A DNA stretch of 64,000 nt, from the NCBI GenBank assembly GCA_026545765.1, contig CM048840.1, positions 51,212,580 to 51,276,579 of the forward strand, written 5' to 3'. The notes under the pieces are model-generated. The model was not told the origin of the DNA. It ran no database searches and saw nothing but the letters and a program-made list of their open reading frames with translations. This document shows positions 55,799 to 64,000 of the stretch, piece by piece. The stretch comes from Plantago major (lineage: Eukaryota > Streptophyta > Magnoliopsida > Lamiales > Plantaginaceae). Made by a program: the position numbers and the translations under genes. Positions within the stretch are counted from its first letter, which is position 1. Each line of letters opens with the position of its first letter.

Positions 55799-56886
55799 TC
55801 ATGTACTGGACTCGGAGAGTTCGACCACTTCTTCCGGTCGCTCAATGTACCCTTGAAAGTATGGTTTAACTCGCTGCCCATTGACCTTGAAGGTGGAACC
55901 ATCAGTGGAATTCAAGAGTTCGACAGCACCATGTGGTGCCACACGAATTATCGTGTACGGTCCATCCCAACGCGAATGCAACTTTCCTGGAAACAGTTTA
56001 AGACGAGAGTTAAAAACCAAAACATTCATACATGGGTGCAAGTCCTTGCGGATTATCCCCTTGTCATGATACTCTTTTGTTTTCTGCTTGTAAATCTTTG
56101 CATTCTCAAAGGCAAGGTGGCGGAGTTCTTCTAGCTCGGAGATCTATAGCAATCGTTCTTCCCCGGCTGCCTGCATATCGAGATTTAGCTCCTTGTGGCC
56201 CATGCCGCTTTGTGCTCCAACTCCACGGGAAGATGACAAGCTTTGCCATAAACCAACCGGTAGGGGGTTTTACCAATAACAGTCTTGTAACAGGTTCTAT
56301 AAGCCCACAGTGCATCATCTAGCTTGGTTGACCAATCCTTACGATTTGGTTTTACGACCCTTGTGAGAATGCTCTTGATTTACCTATTGCTGACTTCCAC
56401 TTGACCAGAAGTTTGTGGGTGGTATGCAGTTCCAACACGGTGTTGCACTCCATACTTCGCAAGCAGGTTCGCAAATGAACGGTTAATAAAATGAGATCCG
56501 CCATCGCTAATGATTGCTCTGGGTGTACCAAACCTGCTGAAAATATTCTTGGACAAGAAAGAGAGCACAACTTTGGAATCGTTAGTTCTAGTGGCAATAG
56601 CCTCCACCCACTTAGTCACATAGTCCACAGCAACAAGAATATATTCATTACCATTACTTTTGGGAAAGGGTCCCATAAATTCAATACCCCACACATCAAA
56701 GGGTTCTACCACAAGATTGCTGGTGAAAGGCATCTCATTACGCTTGCTAATGTTACCACTACGCTGACATGCTTCACAACTAGCACAAAACTTGTGAGCA
56801 TCTTCAAACAGAGAGGGCCAAAAGAAACCTGATTGAAGAACCTTCAGAGCGATTTTATTCCCACTGTAGTGCCTTCCACACTGCAT
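55799..56886 (-). pseudogene. pol: Athila integrase
   Basis: The frame holds the zinc-finger motif [14 protein letters not shown], the core [46 protein letters not shown] and [17 protein letters not shown], then a TAA stop near 56380. After it the same family sequence continues ([35 protein letters not shown]) and ends with RWDGPYTIIRVAPHGAVEL and GQRVKPY to about 55799. The first catalytic residue of the D-D-E triad is glutamate (WGIEF where the family has WGIDF). Integrase would insert element DNA, and this copy is unlikely to be active. Confidence 0.9.
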
Positions 56887-57222
56887 GGTATGACAAAAGG
56901 TGAGAACACTGCCTACTTCACTCTCTGGAATGCAGCGCTATAGGATGCCATCAGCTCCCTCCTTGAAAAGGTGGGGGTCATCCAAAAAGTAGCCATTGGT
57001 TCGGAGCGCAAAGTTCCTTCTGTTCCTGCGAAGACATGTTAGCGGGGAAAACACCTGCAATAAGAAAATTCACAATATCTGCAAACCAAGGCTCTAAGCT
57101 AACAGAGAATAGATGCTCATCAGGTAGGTCATCGGGAATAGGTGGAGAAGGCGAGACTGTCTTAGGATCAAGCCTAGATAAATGGTCAGCAACAAGATTA
57201 TCTTTCCCACACTTATCAACTA
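56887..57222 (-). pseudogene. pol: Athila RNase H end and integrase N-terminal linker
   Basis: After the MITE the frame resumes with VVDKCGKDNLVADHLSRLDP (the NxVADHLSRL motif closing Gypsy RNase H), then PDDLPDEHLFSV and PWFADIVNFLIAGVFP, ending near 56978. The linker to the integrase (ACREGADGIL-like, then [13 protein letters not shown]) is readable in a shifted frame. Confidence 0.85.
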
Positions 57223-57479
57223 CTCCCTCCATTTCAGAATAAGTGTTACATTTTACTATTCTTCGGTCAACTGTCTCCGCGTTTGACCACAATTTACTCT
57301 TAAACGATATTAATAAATAAATTATTAAAATTATATAATGAAAATTTAGTAATTAAATTTTTATTATATGATTTTATTAAATTATTTACTATTATCGTTT
57401 ATGAGTAATTTGTGGTCAAACTCGAAGACAGTTGACCGGTCAAAGTCAAAATGTAACACTTTCTCTGAAATGGAGGGAG
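57223..57479 (+). mobile_element. Stowaway-like MITE, 257 bp
   Basis: The terminal inverted repeats start CTCCCTCCATTTCAGA and end CTGAAATGGAGGGAG. TA duplications flank it (57221-57222, 57480-57481). The interior is AT-rich and non-coding, with long inverted-repeat potential (GTTACATTTT/AAAATGTAAC). CTCCCTCC ends with a TA target are the Stowaway (Tc1/mariner) signature. It splits the Athila RNase H domain between EFDCEI and VVDKCG. Orientation is arbitrary. Confidence 0.93.
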
Positions 57480-57481
57480 TA

Positions 57482-58520
57482 TTTCGCAATCGAACTCCTT
57501 TAACATCAAAACCCACCGAATGAGGCGCGGCTTAGAATCACTCTTAGCCATGAGGTGGCGGATCGCAACGTGATCCGTGTGGATGATCACTTTGAACCCT
57601 TTCAGATACGAACGAAATTTATCCAATGCGAAAAGAACAGCTAGGAATTCTTTCTCAGTTGTGGTGTAGTTAACCTGTGCAGGGTTAAGTGTCTTGCTGG
57701 CATAGTAAATCACATGAAAATGTCCATTTATCCTTTGTCCTAAAACAGCACCTAAAGCGAAATCAGAAGCATCGCACATAATCTCAAAGGGTAAGGACCA
57801 GTTAGGGGCAACAACAATGGGAGCGGAAACAAGCTGCTCTTTCAAGATGTTAAAAGACTGCATGCATTCATCATTGAAAACAAAAGGCACATCTTTCATA
57901 AGCAAGTTGCTCAAACACTTAGCAATTTTCGAAAAATCCTTAATGAATCTCCTATGAAAACCAACATGCCCAAGAAAAGATTGCAGCTCTTTCACACAAG
58001 TGGGAGGGGGAAGTTTAACAATCACATCAAGCTTTGCTCTATCAACTTCTATCCCGCGTTTTGAGACTATATGTCCTAAGACAATTCCTTCTCTAACAAT
58101 AAAGTGACTTTTTTCCCAGCTAAGAGTTAAGTTACACTCAATGCAGCGTTTAAGCACTTTATCAAGTTTATGTAAGCAATCAGCAAAAGAATCTCCCAAA
58201 AGAGAGAAGTCATCCATGAAGACCTCTATAAAATCCTGCACCATGTCAGAAAATATAGAAAGCATGCATCTTTGAAAAGTAGCAGGAGCGTTGCACAGTC
58301 CGAACGGCATTCGGCGACAACCAAAAGTCCCATAGGGACAAGTAAATGTCATCTTCTCCTGATCCTCCTGAGCAAGGGGTATTTGGTAGAAACCTGAAAG
58401 ACCATCCAAAAAACAATATAACTCTCGCCCAGCAAGTCGGTTAAGCATCTCATCAATGGATGGCAGAGGGAAGTGGTCTTTCTTAGTGGCTGCATTTAGT
58501 TTCCTGTAGTCAATGCACAC
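57482..58520 (-). pseudogene. pol: Athila reverse transcriptase and RNase H, long open frame
   Basis: The frame opens with [20 protein letters not shown] and contains [34 protein letters not shown], the catalytic FMDDFS (YVDD position), [39 protein letters not shown], the RNase H motifs [40 protein letters not shown] and [13 protein letters not shown], and EFDCEI at the MITE insertion. About 347 codons are free of stops, unusually well kept for this window. The family DSYSGY is DGLSGF here, a conservative change. Confidence 0.93.
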
Positions 58521-59225
58521 ACGCCACCCAGGGTTTTTCTTACCGGGACCTCTATGCCCGTCTCATTTGTTTCGACAGTCACCCCTGACTTCTTAGGAAC
58601 TACAGGCACAGGACTCACCCATCTACTATCAGCTGTGGGGTAAATTATGTCATGCTCAAGCATCTTAAGGATTTCAATTTTCACTACATCTTGCATGACA
58701 GGATTAAGCCTGCGCTGGGGTTGCCTAACAGGTTTAGCATCATCTTCTAAACTTATCCTGTGTGCGCAACGGGTTGCACTAATACCCTTAGTGTCTCCAA
58801 TTCCCCATCCTATGGCCGCATAATTCTCCTTAAGAAGCTCAACAAGTTGGTTCTCTTCTTCCTTTTGCAATTTCGAAGAGAATATCACAGGTTTGGACCG
58901 ATTTTCACCAAGGAAAGCATACTTAAGGTGGGATGGGAATTCCTTAAGGTCAGGCCTAGGGGGTTTAATTTTCCCAGTATTGCTACTGAGGGTTGAATTC
59001 ACCTAATGGTTCACTAGGGGGATCGAGTTCACCTGCCCGTTCAGTTTCAGCTGAATCTAAAGTACAAATTAGCTCATGACTTTCCTCACTCACAATTCCC
59101 TTATCAGGATCTAGTGTCAAATTGGACTGTAACTTATCGCTAGCAATATCATCAAGCAAAGTAGTATATACACATTCATCAATGCTGTAATGAAATTCTT
59201 TGGCAATCTCATGTTCGGGCCACAA
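58496..59225 (-). pseudogene. pol: Athila protease-RT linker and RT N-terminus
   Basis: The first part (59225-58983) is an acidic linker. The second (59002-58496) has LKYAFLGENRSKPVIFSSKL, LLKENYAAIGWGIGDTKGIS, AHRISLEDDAKPVRQPQRRL, IIYPTADSRWVSPVPVVPKK and a frame break after ETNETGI, upstream of the main RT frame. This is the conserved Athila/Tat RT entry region. Frames overlap by a few codons at both ends, consistent with single-base indels. Confidence 0.88.
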
Positions 59226-59782
59226 TCGAATGTAATAGGCGTTAGAGTTACTGCAGATTTGATCGCGTCCTTGCTGATTCGATTGCCTCCGATATCCATC
59301 TCTATCTTCCCTTCTGCAACATCGACTTGAAGTTTGACAGTTTTCATGAACGGCCTTCCCAGCAAAATCACATGGTTTCTACTGCTGGTTGCTGCATTGC
59401 TGGGAGGTAGAACTACAAAATCTGTTGGTACCAAGTATGTGTCAACCTTGACCAAAGCATCCCGTATAATATCAAGTGGTCACTGGATACTACAATCAGC
59501 CATCTGCAACGTCATATTCACTGGTTCCAACTTCCCCAAACCGAGCTCCTGATAAAGGTCATGGGTAATAAGATTAATGCTCGCTCCCAAGTCGAGCATA
59601 TCTTTTGCTACCTTCCCATTCTCCATTTGTATATCAATCACGAAACTCCCTGGGTCTTGTTGTTTCACTGGTAATCCGATCACAGAATTTGTTGTTTCTG
59701 GAAGAATCAGCTTTTCAGTAGACGAAAGCTTCTTCTTATTAGCAATTAGGTCCTTGAAGAACTTAGCATAGGAGGGGGACAT
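59117..59782 (-). pseudogene. pol: Athila aspartic protease region
   Basis: YAKFFKDLIANKKKL links Gag to protease. The active-site region is MLDLGASINLITHDLYQELG, with the catalytic aspartate in DLGAS. A stop near 59480 is followed in another frame by VKVDTYLVPTDFVVLPPSN and ILLGRPFMKTVKLQVDVAEG. The protease would cut the Gag-Pol precursor. Two frame breaks are seen. Confidence 0.85.
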
Positions 59783-60368
59783 TATCGATAAGCTCTAGCA
59801 GTGGCATGTTCACGTTAACTTTCGCAAGCATTGCCAGAATAGATTCGAACTTACTGTCGTCTTTTGGCTTCTTAACTTTCCCAGGGTGTGGTAATAGCTT
59901 TGGCACTGGTGGTCCTGGGGGGTGGAAAGGGTTATTAGATTTATGTAGAACCTCAGTGCTACTTCTTGGGTCCTCAATAATCTCCTCAGCTTCCTCCTCA
60001 GTAACGTCGATAGCTGGTGTAGGTGGAGTTTCCGGTTTAGTCATCATATCTGTCTTCTCAACAACCTTAACACTACGCAGTACTGTAGTTGCTTGAATCT
60101 CCTCTTCCAATTCAACTTCATCCCCAAATCTTAGACCAGCTATGAAGTTAGCCAAACTATCTGCTAAGTCCTCCATTTTGCGCATCATCCCCTCAATCTG
60201 CTGTCCTGTTCTCTCTTGCCCCTTCATAACAACTTGCATAAATTTTTCATCATGGGCAATTAAGGCCATCAATGTGCTTTCGCTAAATGAGCTGCTCTCC
60301 GGTAAAATATTTACACTATTCACCATTTCCCTTGCAGAGGGTGCGTAGTAGCTGGAAAAGGAATCCAT
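59763..60368 (-). pseudogene. gag: Shortened Athila Gag (C-terminal part only)
   Basis: ATG at 60368 lies only about 110 bp after the PBS. The 201-codon frame has a helical part (IEGMMRKMEDLADSLANFIA), an acidic/proline-rich part, and the conserved Gag end FESILAMLAKVNVNMPLLEL, which normally precedes the protease. The capsid-type N-terminal Gag core found in related elements (FYG...F...FY) is absent, so Gag is N-terminally truncated while pol is largely kept. Confidence 0.8.
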
Positions 60369-60478
60369 TCCTGGATCTCAACAACAGTAACTCAACAAAT
60401 GCTTAGTTTCTGTTAGCCCAAGTAAAATGAAATCACGACAAGCAACCGCCGGCTCTCAGCGCTACAATTGGAATTAAT

Positions 60479-60496
60479 TCCCCGGCAGCGGCGCCA
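60479..60496 (-). promoter_or_regulatory. Primer binding site, tRNA-Asp type
   Basis: The minus strand reads TGGCGCCGCTGCCGGGGA, four bases after the LTR end at 60501. Confidence 0.92.
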
Positions 60497-60500
60497 AATT

Positions 60501-61811
60501 TGATGTGCTCAAATTAAAACTTAGAAAACCAAGTAGTAAGCAGTTGTTATAGACATACAAAGCTAAACCACAGAGTCGTTCACTCAAGAATTAATTAAGC
60601 TACGTAGCAGTGAGAGTAAACAGATACTTGCGAGTAACAGTTTGATTGATGGGTCGGTTGTACTTCTAACTAGTTTAACTAAAGCAAAGATTACGATTAA
60701 CAATGAGAGAAATATGAATACAATAGAACGATCCAATTATGCTAATTCGAACTAGGGATAACACTCATATTTGTCACACGGTAGTTGTACAGTAAATCAA
60801 TCAATTCGATTCAACCATTTGTTCTTAGAAAATATTATACTGGAGAAATCGTGAGTCGTCAATTCACGATCCTTAAACATGAACAATTTAGAGAATTTAA
60901 TACAGACTTATCGAATTGAAGGTTTTTACGAAGATTTTATACGAGACTAACCTATATGAGTGCTTTGATAAACCCTAGAACGAATATGCATAATCTTCAC
61001 ATACTACTGTATTCAAAGGTGTTTAGCTACTCATAATTGATGATTGCATACAGAGATTCATGGTAAAAATCATATGAAACATAGATGATAAACTCACATG
61101 CAATAACATACAATTCAATCGATAAGATAAAGAACGAATTGTAAAGAACAAAGCAATGGCAAAATCAATACCAATAATCTTGCTGATAAAAATCAATGAG
61201 TAACCAAGCTCCAAAGATGTCTCAATGTCAATGTGTGAATCTAGGAGCTTTTATCAAAACTAGGTTAAAAGAAATATTGAAAGAAAAAAAAATCAAAATT
61301 CTAATCTAATAAGGAAAACAAATTCTGGATTTGCGCGTCTCTCGCCGCGGCTGAAGGACTCCCTCGCCGCGGCGAGCGTCTTCCTTTAAAACAGGGGAGC
61401 CAATCGCAAAATCTCACCGCGACGGCCCAATTGCCTCGCTGCGGCGAGCCTTCTTTATCGCAATATATATAGCCTTCGCATAATCTCGCCGCGTCGAGCT
61501 TCGATCTCCAAATCAGAGGATCCATTCGCAAAATCTCACCGCGGCGGACCAATTCCTTCGCCGCGGCGAGCCTTCTTTTAATTTCCAGTTGCAAGCTCGT
61601 AAAATCTCACCGCGGCGGACTAAATTCCTCGCCGCGGCGAGCCATGCTAAGCGGCCTGTTCTCATTTAGCTCAAAAGACATCAATTTCTGCAAAATGTAA
61701 ACACAACACCAAAGCGTAAAAAACGAACTAAAAAGACTGTAAAACTAAAGACAAAGACTCACAAAGACCGCTAAAAAGGACCAAATGAGACGTTAAAATA
61801 TTGTCTCATCA
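60501..61811 (-). repeat. Athila 5' LTR, 1,311 bp
   Basis: It starts TGATGAGACAATATT at 61811 and ends TTTGAGCACATCA at 60501. It is closely similar to the 3' LTR except for the array at 61336-61645 built on CTCGCCGCGGCGAG and CTCACCGCGGCGG. A TATATATA stretch lies at 61465 inside the array. Confidence 0.93.
61336..61645 (-). repeat. CCGCGG palindrome array in the Athila 5' LTR
   Basis: Eight or more variants of the palindrome CTCGCCGCGGCGAG (for example 61360-61376, 61556-61570, 61628-61642) alternate with ATTCGCAAAATCTCACCGCG units. The sister 3' LTR keeps only one degenerate copy (TCGCCATGGCGA near 54229). Confidence 0.85.
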
Positions 61812-62509
61812 TGTTGAAGAGCACAAGTATAGGAAATTGATTGGGTCTCTACTGTACCTCACTGCAGGTAGGCCTGATATTCAATATGCAGTTGGAGTGT
61901 GTGCTAGATTTCATACAAATCCAATGCAATCACACTACAACATTGCTATGAAAATATTAAGGTATGTAAAAGGTACTGTAGAAGTTGGGTTGTGGTATCC
62001 AAAAGATAGTGGATTGAATTTAGTTGGCTATTCTGATGCTGATTATGCTGGATTATTGCTTGATAGAAAGAGCACCTCAGGATCTTGTCAATTTCTTGGT
62101 GCCAGATTAATATCATGGTTCAGCAAGAAACAAAACTCAATTGCCACATCCACCACAGAGGCTAAATATATTGTTGCTGGGTGTTGTGCTACACAGATAT
62201 TGTGGATACAACAACAACTCAGAGACTATGAGATCAATGAAGAGAAACTCCTATTTTATATGACAACACAAGTGTTATTGCCATAACTCAGAATCCTAAG
62301 TTTCATGCAAGAACAAAGAACATTGATGTTAGAAACCACTTCATTAGAGATCATGTTGAAAAAGGCAATATGGAGATACTCAAGATTGGTACTGAAGACC
62401 AAATTGCAGATGTCTTTACAGAGCCTTTGCAAGAAAACAGGATCTTAACCTTGAGACATAGTCTTGGGTTAATGGAGCTACCGAAAGAACTGAAAAGTCA
62501 TATTCTCTG
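61812..62509 (+). pseudogene. pol: Copia RT end and RNase H, element B
   Basis: It resumes after the Athila insertion with VEEHKYRKLIGSLLYLTAGR and continues through DIQYAVGVCARFHTNPMQSH, GYSDADYAGLLLDRKSTSGS, FLGARLISWFSKKQNSIATS, TEAKYIVAGCCATQILWIQQ and, after a 1-nt shift near 62260, AITQNPKFHARTKNIDVRNH and a decayed LADIFTKPL (62400-62430). It ends SLGLMELPKELKSHIL. The repeated target TGTTG at its start confirms the join. Confidence 0.9.
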
Positions 62510-63270
62510 AGACGGGAACTCAGAAGGGAGAAAGTTATCTGGAACGGGTATTCAGATATCTAAGGCAAAAGGTAAAAACTCCTACCAAAAAGATTTCTGA
62601 GACGGGTACTCAGATATCTGTGAAATCACAAAGTGAGGGGGAACACGAAAGAGAAATGTGGTACAACTATATTCAGTCAACCACATCTCTGATGTTGTGT
62701 ATCTTTCCATTTATATGTTAAGATACATACAGTCTCTGAACTTAATAGATAAGTCCAAAAGACTGTCCCTTAGTCACAAAAAAGAGATGTGATTCAGAAA
62801 GCTATTCGCCAAGTTTCATTAATTGGGCACAATTACAACTATTGATTGTAGTCATTGATCAAGAAGCAATCGTAACCCTTGATGAAATGGGCGTTTGATC
62901 TTAACGGACGAGATTAATTCTCGGCAAAATAGTGGACTGTAACATCACAGACGTGACCCACAAGCATTTAATGCAAAGCGATTTTTTACCCACGCCTACC
63001 TGCATTTGCACAGATACATATGTACAAAATCAATTTGTATGTATATGTCTGCTAAGAGTATAATACTATATATATATAGGATTTTGGCAAAAGAATTCAC
63101 TTTCGCCTAATCCAACATTTTATGTTGCACAAAAACATAAATTTCTCTCTATGTTTTTCTGCAAATCTCTCTGGAAATCTGCTGCATCTTTCTTAGTTTT
63201 TTCTGAAAAGAACAACTAATCTCCCCTGATAAACTCTTCTCTTGCTTTCAAAAACATTCTATTTAAAGAG
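62510..63270 (+). other. Spacer and putative promoter/leader before ORF3, element B
   Basis: It parallels 8382-9091 (minus) of element A. It has CAGATATCTG-type motifs near 62555 and 62610, CAGACGTGACCCAC near 62948, a TATA box CTATATATATATAGG at 63066-63080, and the shared leader GGATTTTGGCAAAAGAA. No ORF is supported. Confidence 0.6.
63066..63080 (+). promoter_or_regulatory. TATA box upstream of ORF3, element B
   Basis: CTATATATATATAGG lies about 195 bp before the ORF3 ATG at 63271 and is conserved with 8561-8570 in element A. Confidence 0.55.
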
Positions 63271-64000
63271 ATGACTCGAAAATGTGCTGCTACTAAGGAT
63301 ACCAGTGCTACTACTTCTACTGCTGCTGAAAAGCAAGCCCTAGTGCTAGTGATAGCAAGCAATCGTCTCTTAGGCGATTTTAATTCTGAGAATTGGACTT
63401 CAAACCACATAATGATTTGGGGTGGTGCTATGATTGAGCAACACCTTTCTGCTGTAATCGTAGAACAAGCAGATAGGAAGACTATCCTCGGTATGCTTGA
63501 AAAGGCACAAATCAAGGGTTTTCTCTCCGCTCTTCCCAGTGGACGCTCTTCACTGGTTGTACTTGAGTTTTACAATAACTCTCGTGTTATCACCAAGAGT
63601 ACTAATGGCATTGAAGAAATGGCCATTAAAACCAAAGTTCAATGAAAATAAAGTTTTCTTAACTGCCAAAGATTTTGTGATATCTTTGGTCTCCGAAATC
63701 AAGGAATTGATTTCGAGATTAACCCCAAGGATGAAACTCTCCTTGAAGGTGTTAAGACCATGTACAGTGATGTTTGCAACATACACAAGCCAGATACTCC
63801 TCCTGAGTTCAAACTTGCTGATATAAGGACCAGACATCTATACATTCATTGGGATGTCTTTGATGGTCTACAAGGTGGAGCTGACCAAATAAGCTTGGAA
63901 CGGTGGATGATGATGTTCCTGATGAAGGAAGAAATAACTAGGTCAGAAAACCTTTTTAATTGGGGAAAGTACGCCTATGTGAAGTTTGTGAAGAAGCTAC
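63271..64000 (+). pseudogene. ORF3 N-terminus, element B, cut by window edge
   Basis: ATG at 63271 opens MTRKCAATKD, and then LLGDFNSENWTSNHIMIWGG, ILGMLEKAQIKGFLSALPSG and VLEFYNNSRVI match element A's ORF3 closely. The frame ends at 63645 (TGA) after KTKVQ. Homology resumes in another frame with DFEINPKDETLLEGVKTMYS, FKLADIRTRHLYIHWD, FDGLQGGADQISLERWMMMF and NWGKYAYVKFVKKL to the edge. About eight codons present in A (LACILRRC) are missing after HWD. It gives the ancestral start codon, which is ACG in A. Confidence 0.85.

Larger units (their letters stand above)
53371..61811 (-). mobile_element. Athila-like Gypsy element inserted in Copia B, 8,441 bp
   Basis: Flanked by perfect 5-bp target duplications TGTTG (53366-53370, 61812-61816). 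In its own sense: 5' LTR 61811-60501, tRNA-Asp-type PBS 60496-60479, shortened gag, protease, RT, RNase H, integrase, long non-coding 3' region, PPT, 3' LTR 54454-53371. RT before integrase makes it Gypsy, and the RT motifs and PBS place it in Athila/Tat. The Copia pol frame resumes exactly at 61812. Confidence 0.95.
41796..64000 (+). mobile_element. Copia element B, SIRE/Maximus-like, interrupted by Athila and running off the right edge
   Basis: Order: LTR 41796-43333, PBS, gag unit 1, partial LTR, gag unit 2, partial LTR, gag unit 3, gag intron, PR/IN, RT up to 53370, an Athila insertion, then RNase H from 61812, spacer, TATA box and ORF3 from 63271 to the window end. It is the same family as A, in opposite orientation. 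The left flank is CGCTG (41791-41795); the matching right flank is outside the window. Confidence 0.9.

Overview
The window is plant nuclear DNA made almost entirely of nested LTR retrotransposons. I found no convincing host gene. The plant assignment rests on several things: SIRE/Maximus-type Copia pol genes primed by initiator tRNA-Met, Athila/Tat-type Gypsy pol genes with tRNA-Asp-type primer sites, a Tekay-like chromovirus, a Cassandra LTR carrying 5S rRNA sequence, and a Stowaway MITE. The mix suggests a flowering plant, probably a eudicot, in a heterochromatic (for example pericentromeric) region. The species cannot be named from this sequence.

Layout. (1) 1-15439, minus: a very large Copia element A (441-15439, about 15 kb). 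It shares its 3' LTR with a second tandem copy whose gag runs off the left edge. Order in the element's own sense: LTR, PBS, gag, PR, IN, RT, RNase H, spacer with a TATA box, a giant third ORF (ORF3), PPT, LTR. (2) 15440-22911, plus: a decayed Tekay-like Gypsy whose 5' LTR is cut by element A; it carries four ~472-bp tandem repeats and a 3-kb 3' LTR. (3) 22912-27958, minus: a pol-less Athila-like element (LTR, PBS, gag, ORF2) containing a Cassandra solo LTR. (4) 27959-31437, plus: Copia fragment C (LTR 3' part, gag, gag intron, start of PR), cut by a Gypsy. (5) 31438-36449, plus: Athila-like LTR-internal fragment followed by two tandem LTR copies. (6) 36450-40588, plus: a second pol-less Athila-like element. 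(7) 40589-41795, minus: a truncated Gypsy LTR with a long (AT)n. (8) 41796-64000, plus: Copia B, with its LTR-3'/gag segment in three tandem copies, interrupted at 53371-61811 by a nearly complete Athila element (minus, perfect 5-bp target duplication) that itself carries a Stowaway MITE. Copia B continues to the right edge in ORF3.

Biology. The most striking signal is in the Copia family. Copies B and C hold a ~1.2-kb segment between gag and protease with a branch-free but clear GT...AG outline (donor intact in C, acceptor intact in both). It contains the stop codon that ends Gag. Element A lacks exactly this segment and has gag fused in frame to protease. This looks like a regulated intron: unspliced RNA would give Gag, spliced RNA Gag-Pol, and A looks like a reverse-transcribed spliced copy. 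The family also carries a ~1,690-codon ORF3 downstream of pol. ORF3 has its own conserved TATA box and, in A, four clear and one possible short phase-0 GT-AG introns. All copies here carry stops, frameshifts or lost catalytic residues, so they are relics. The organisation nevertheless points to a Copia family with two layers of splicing. All calls are by eye; no alignment or database search was run.
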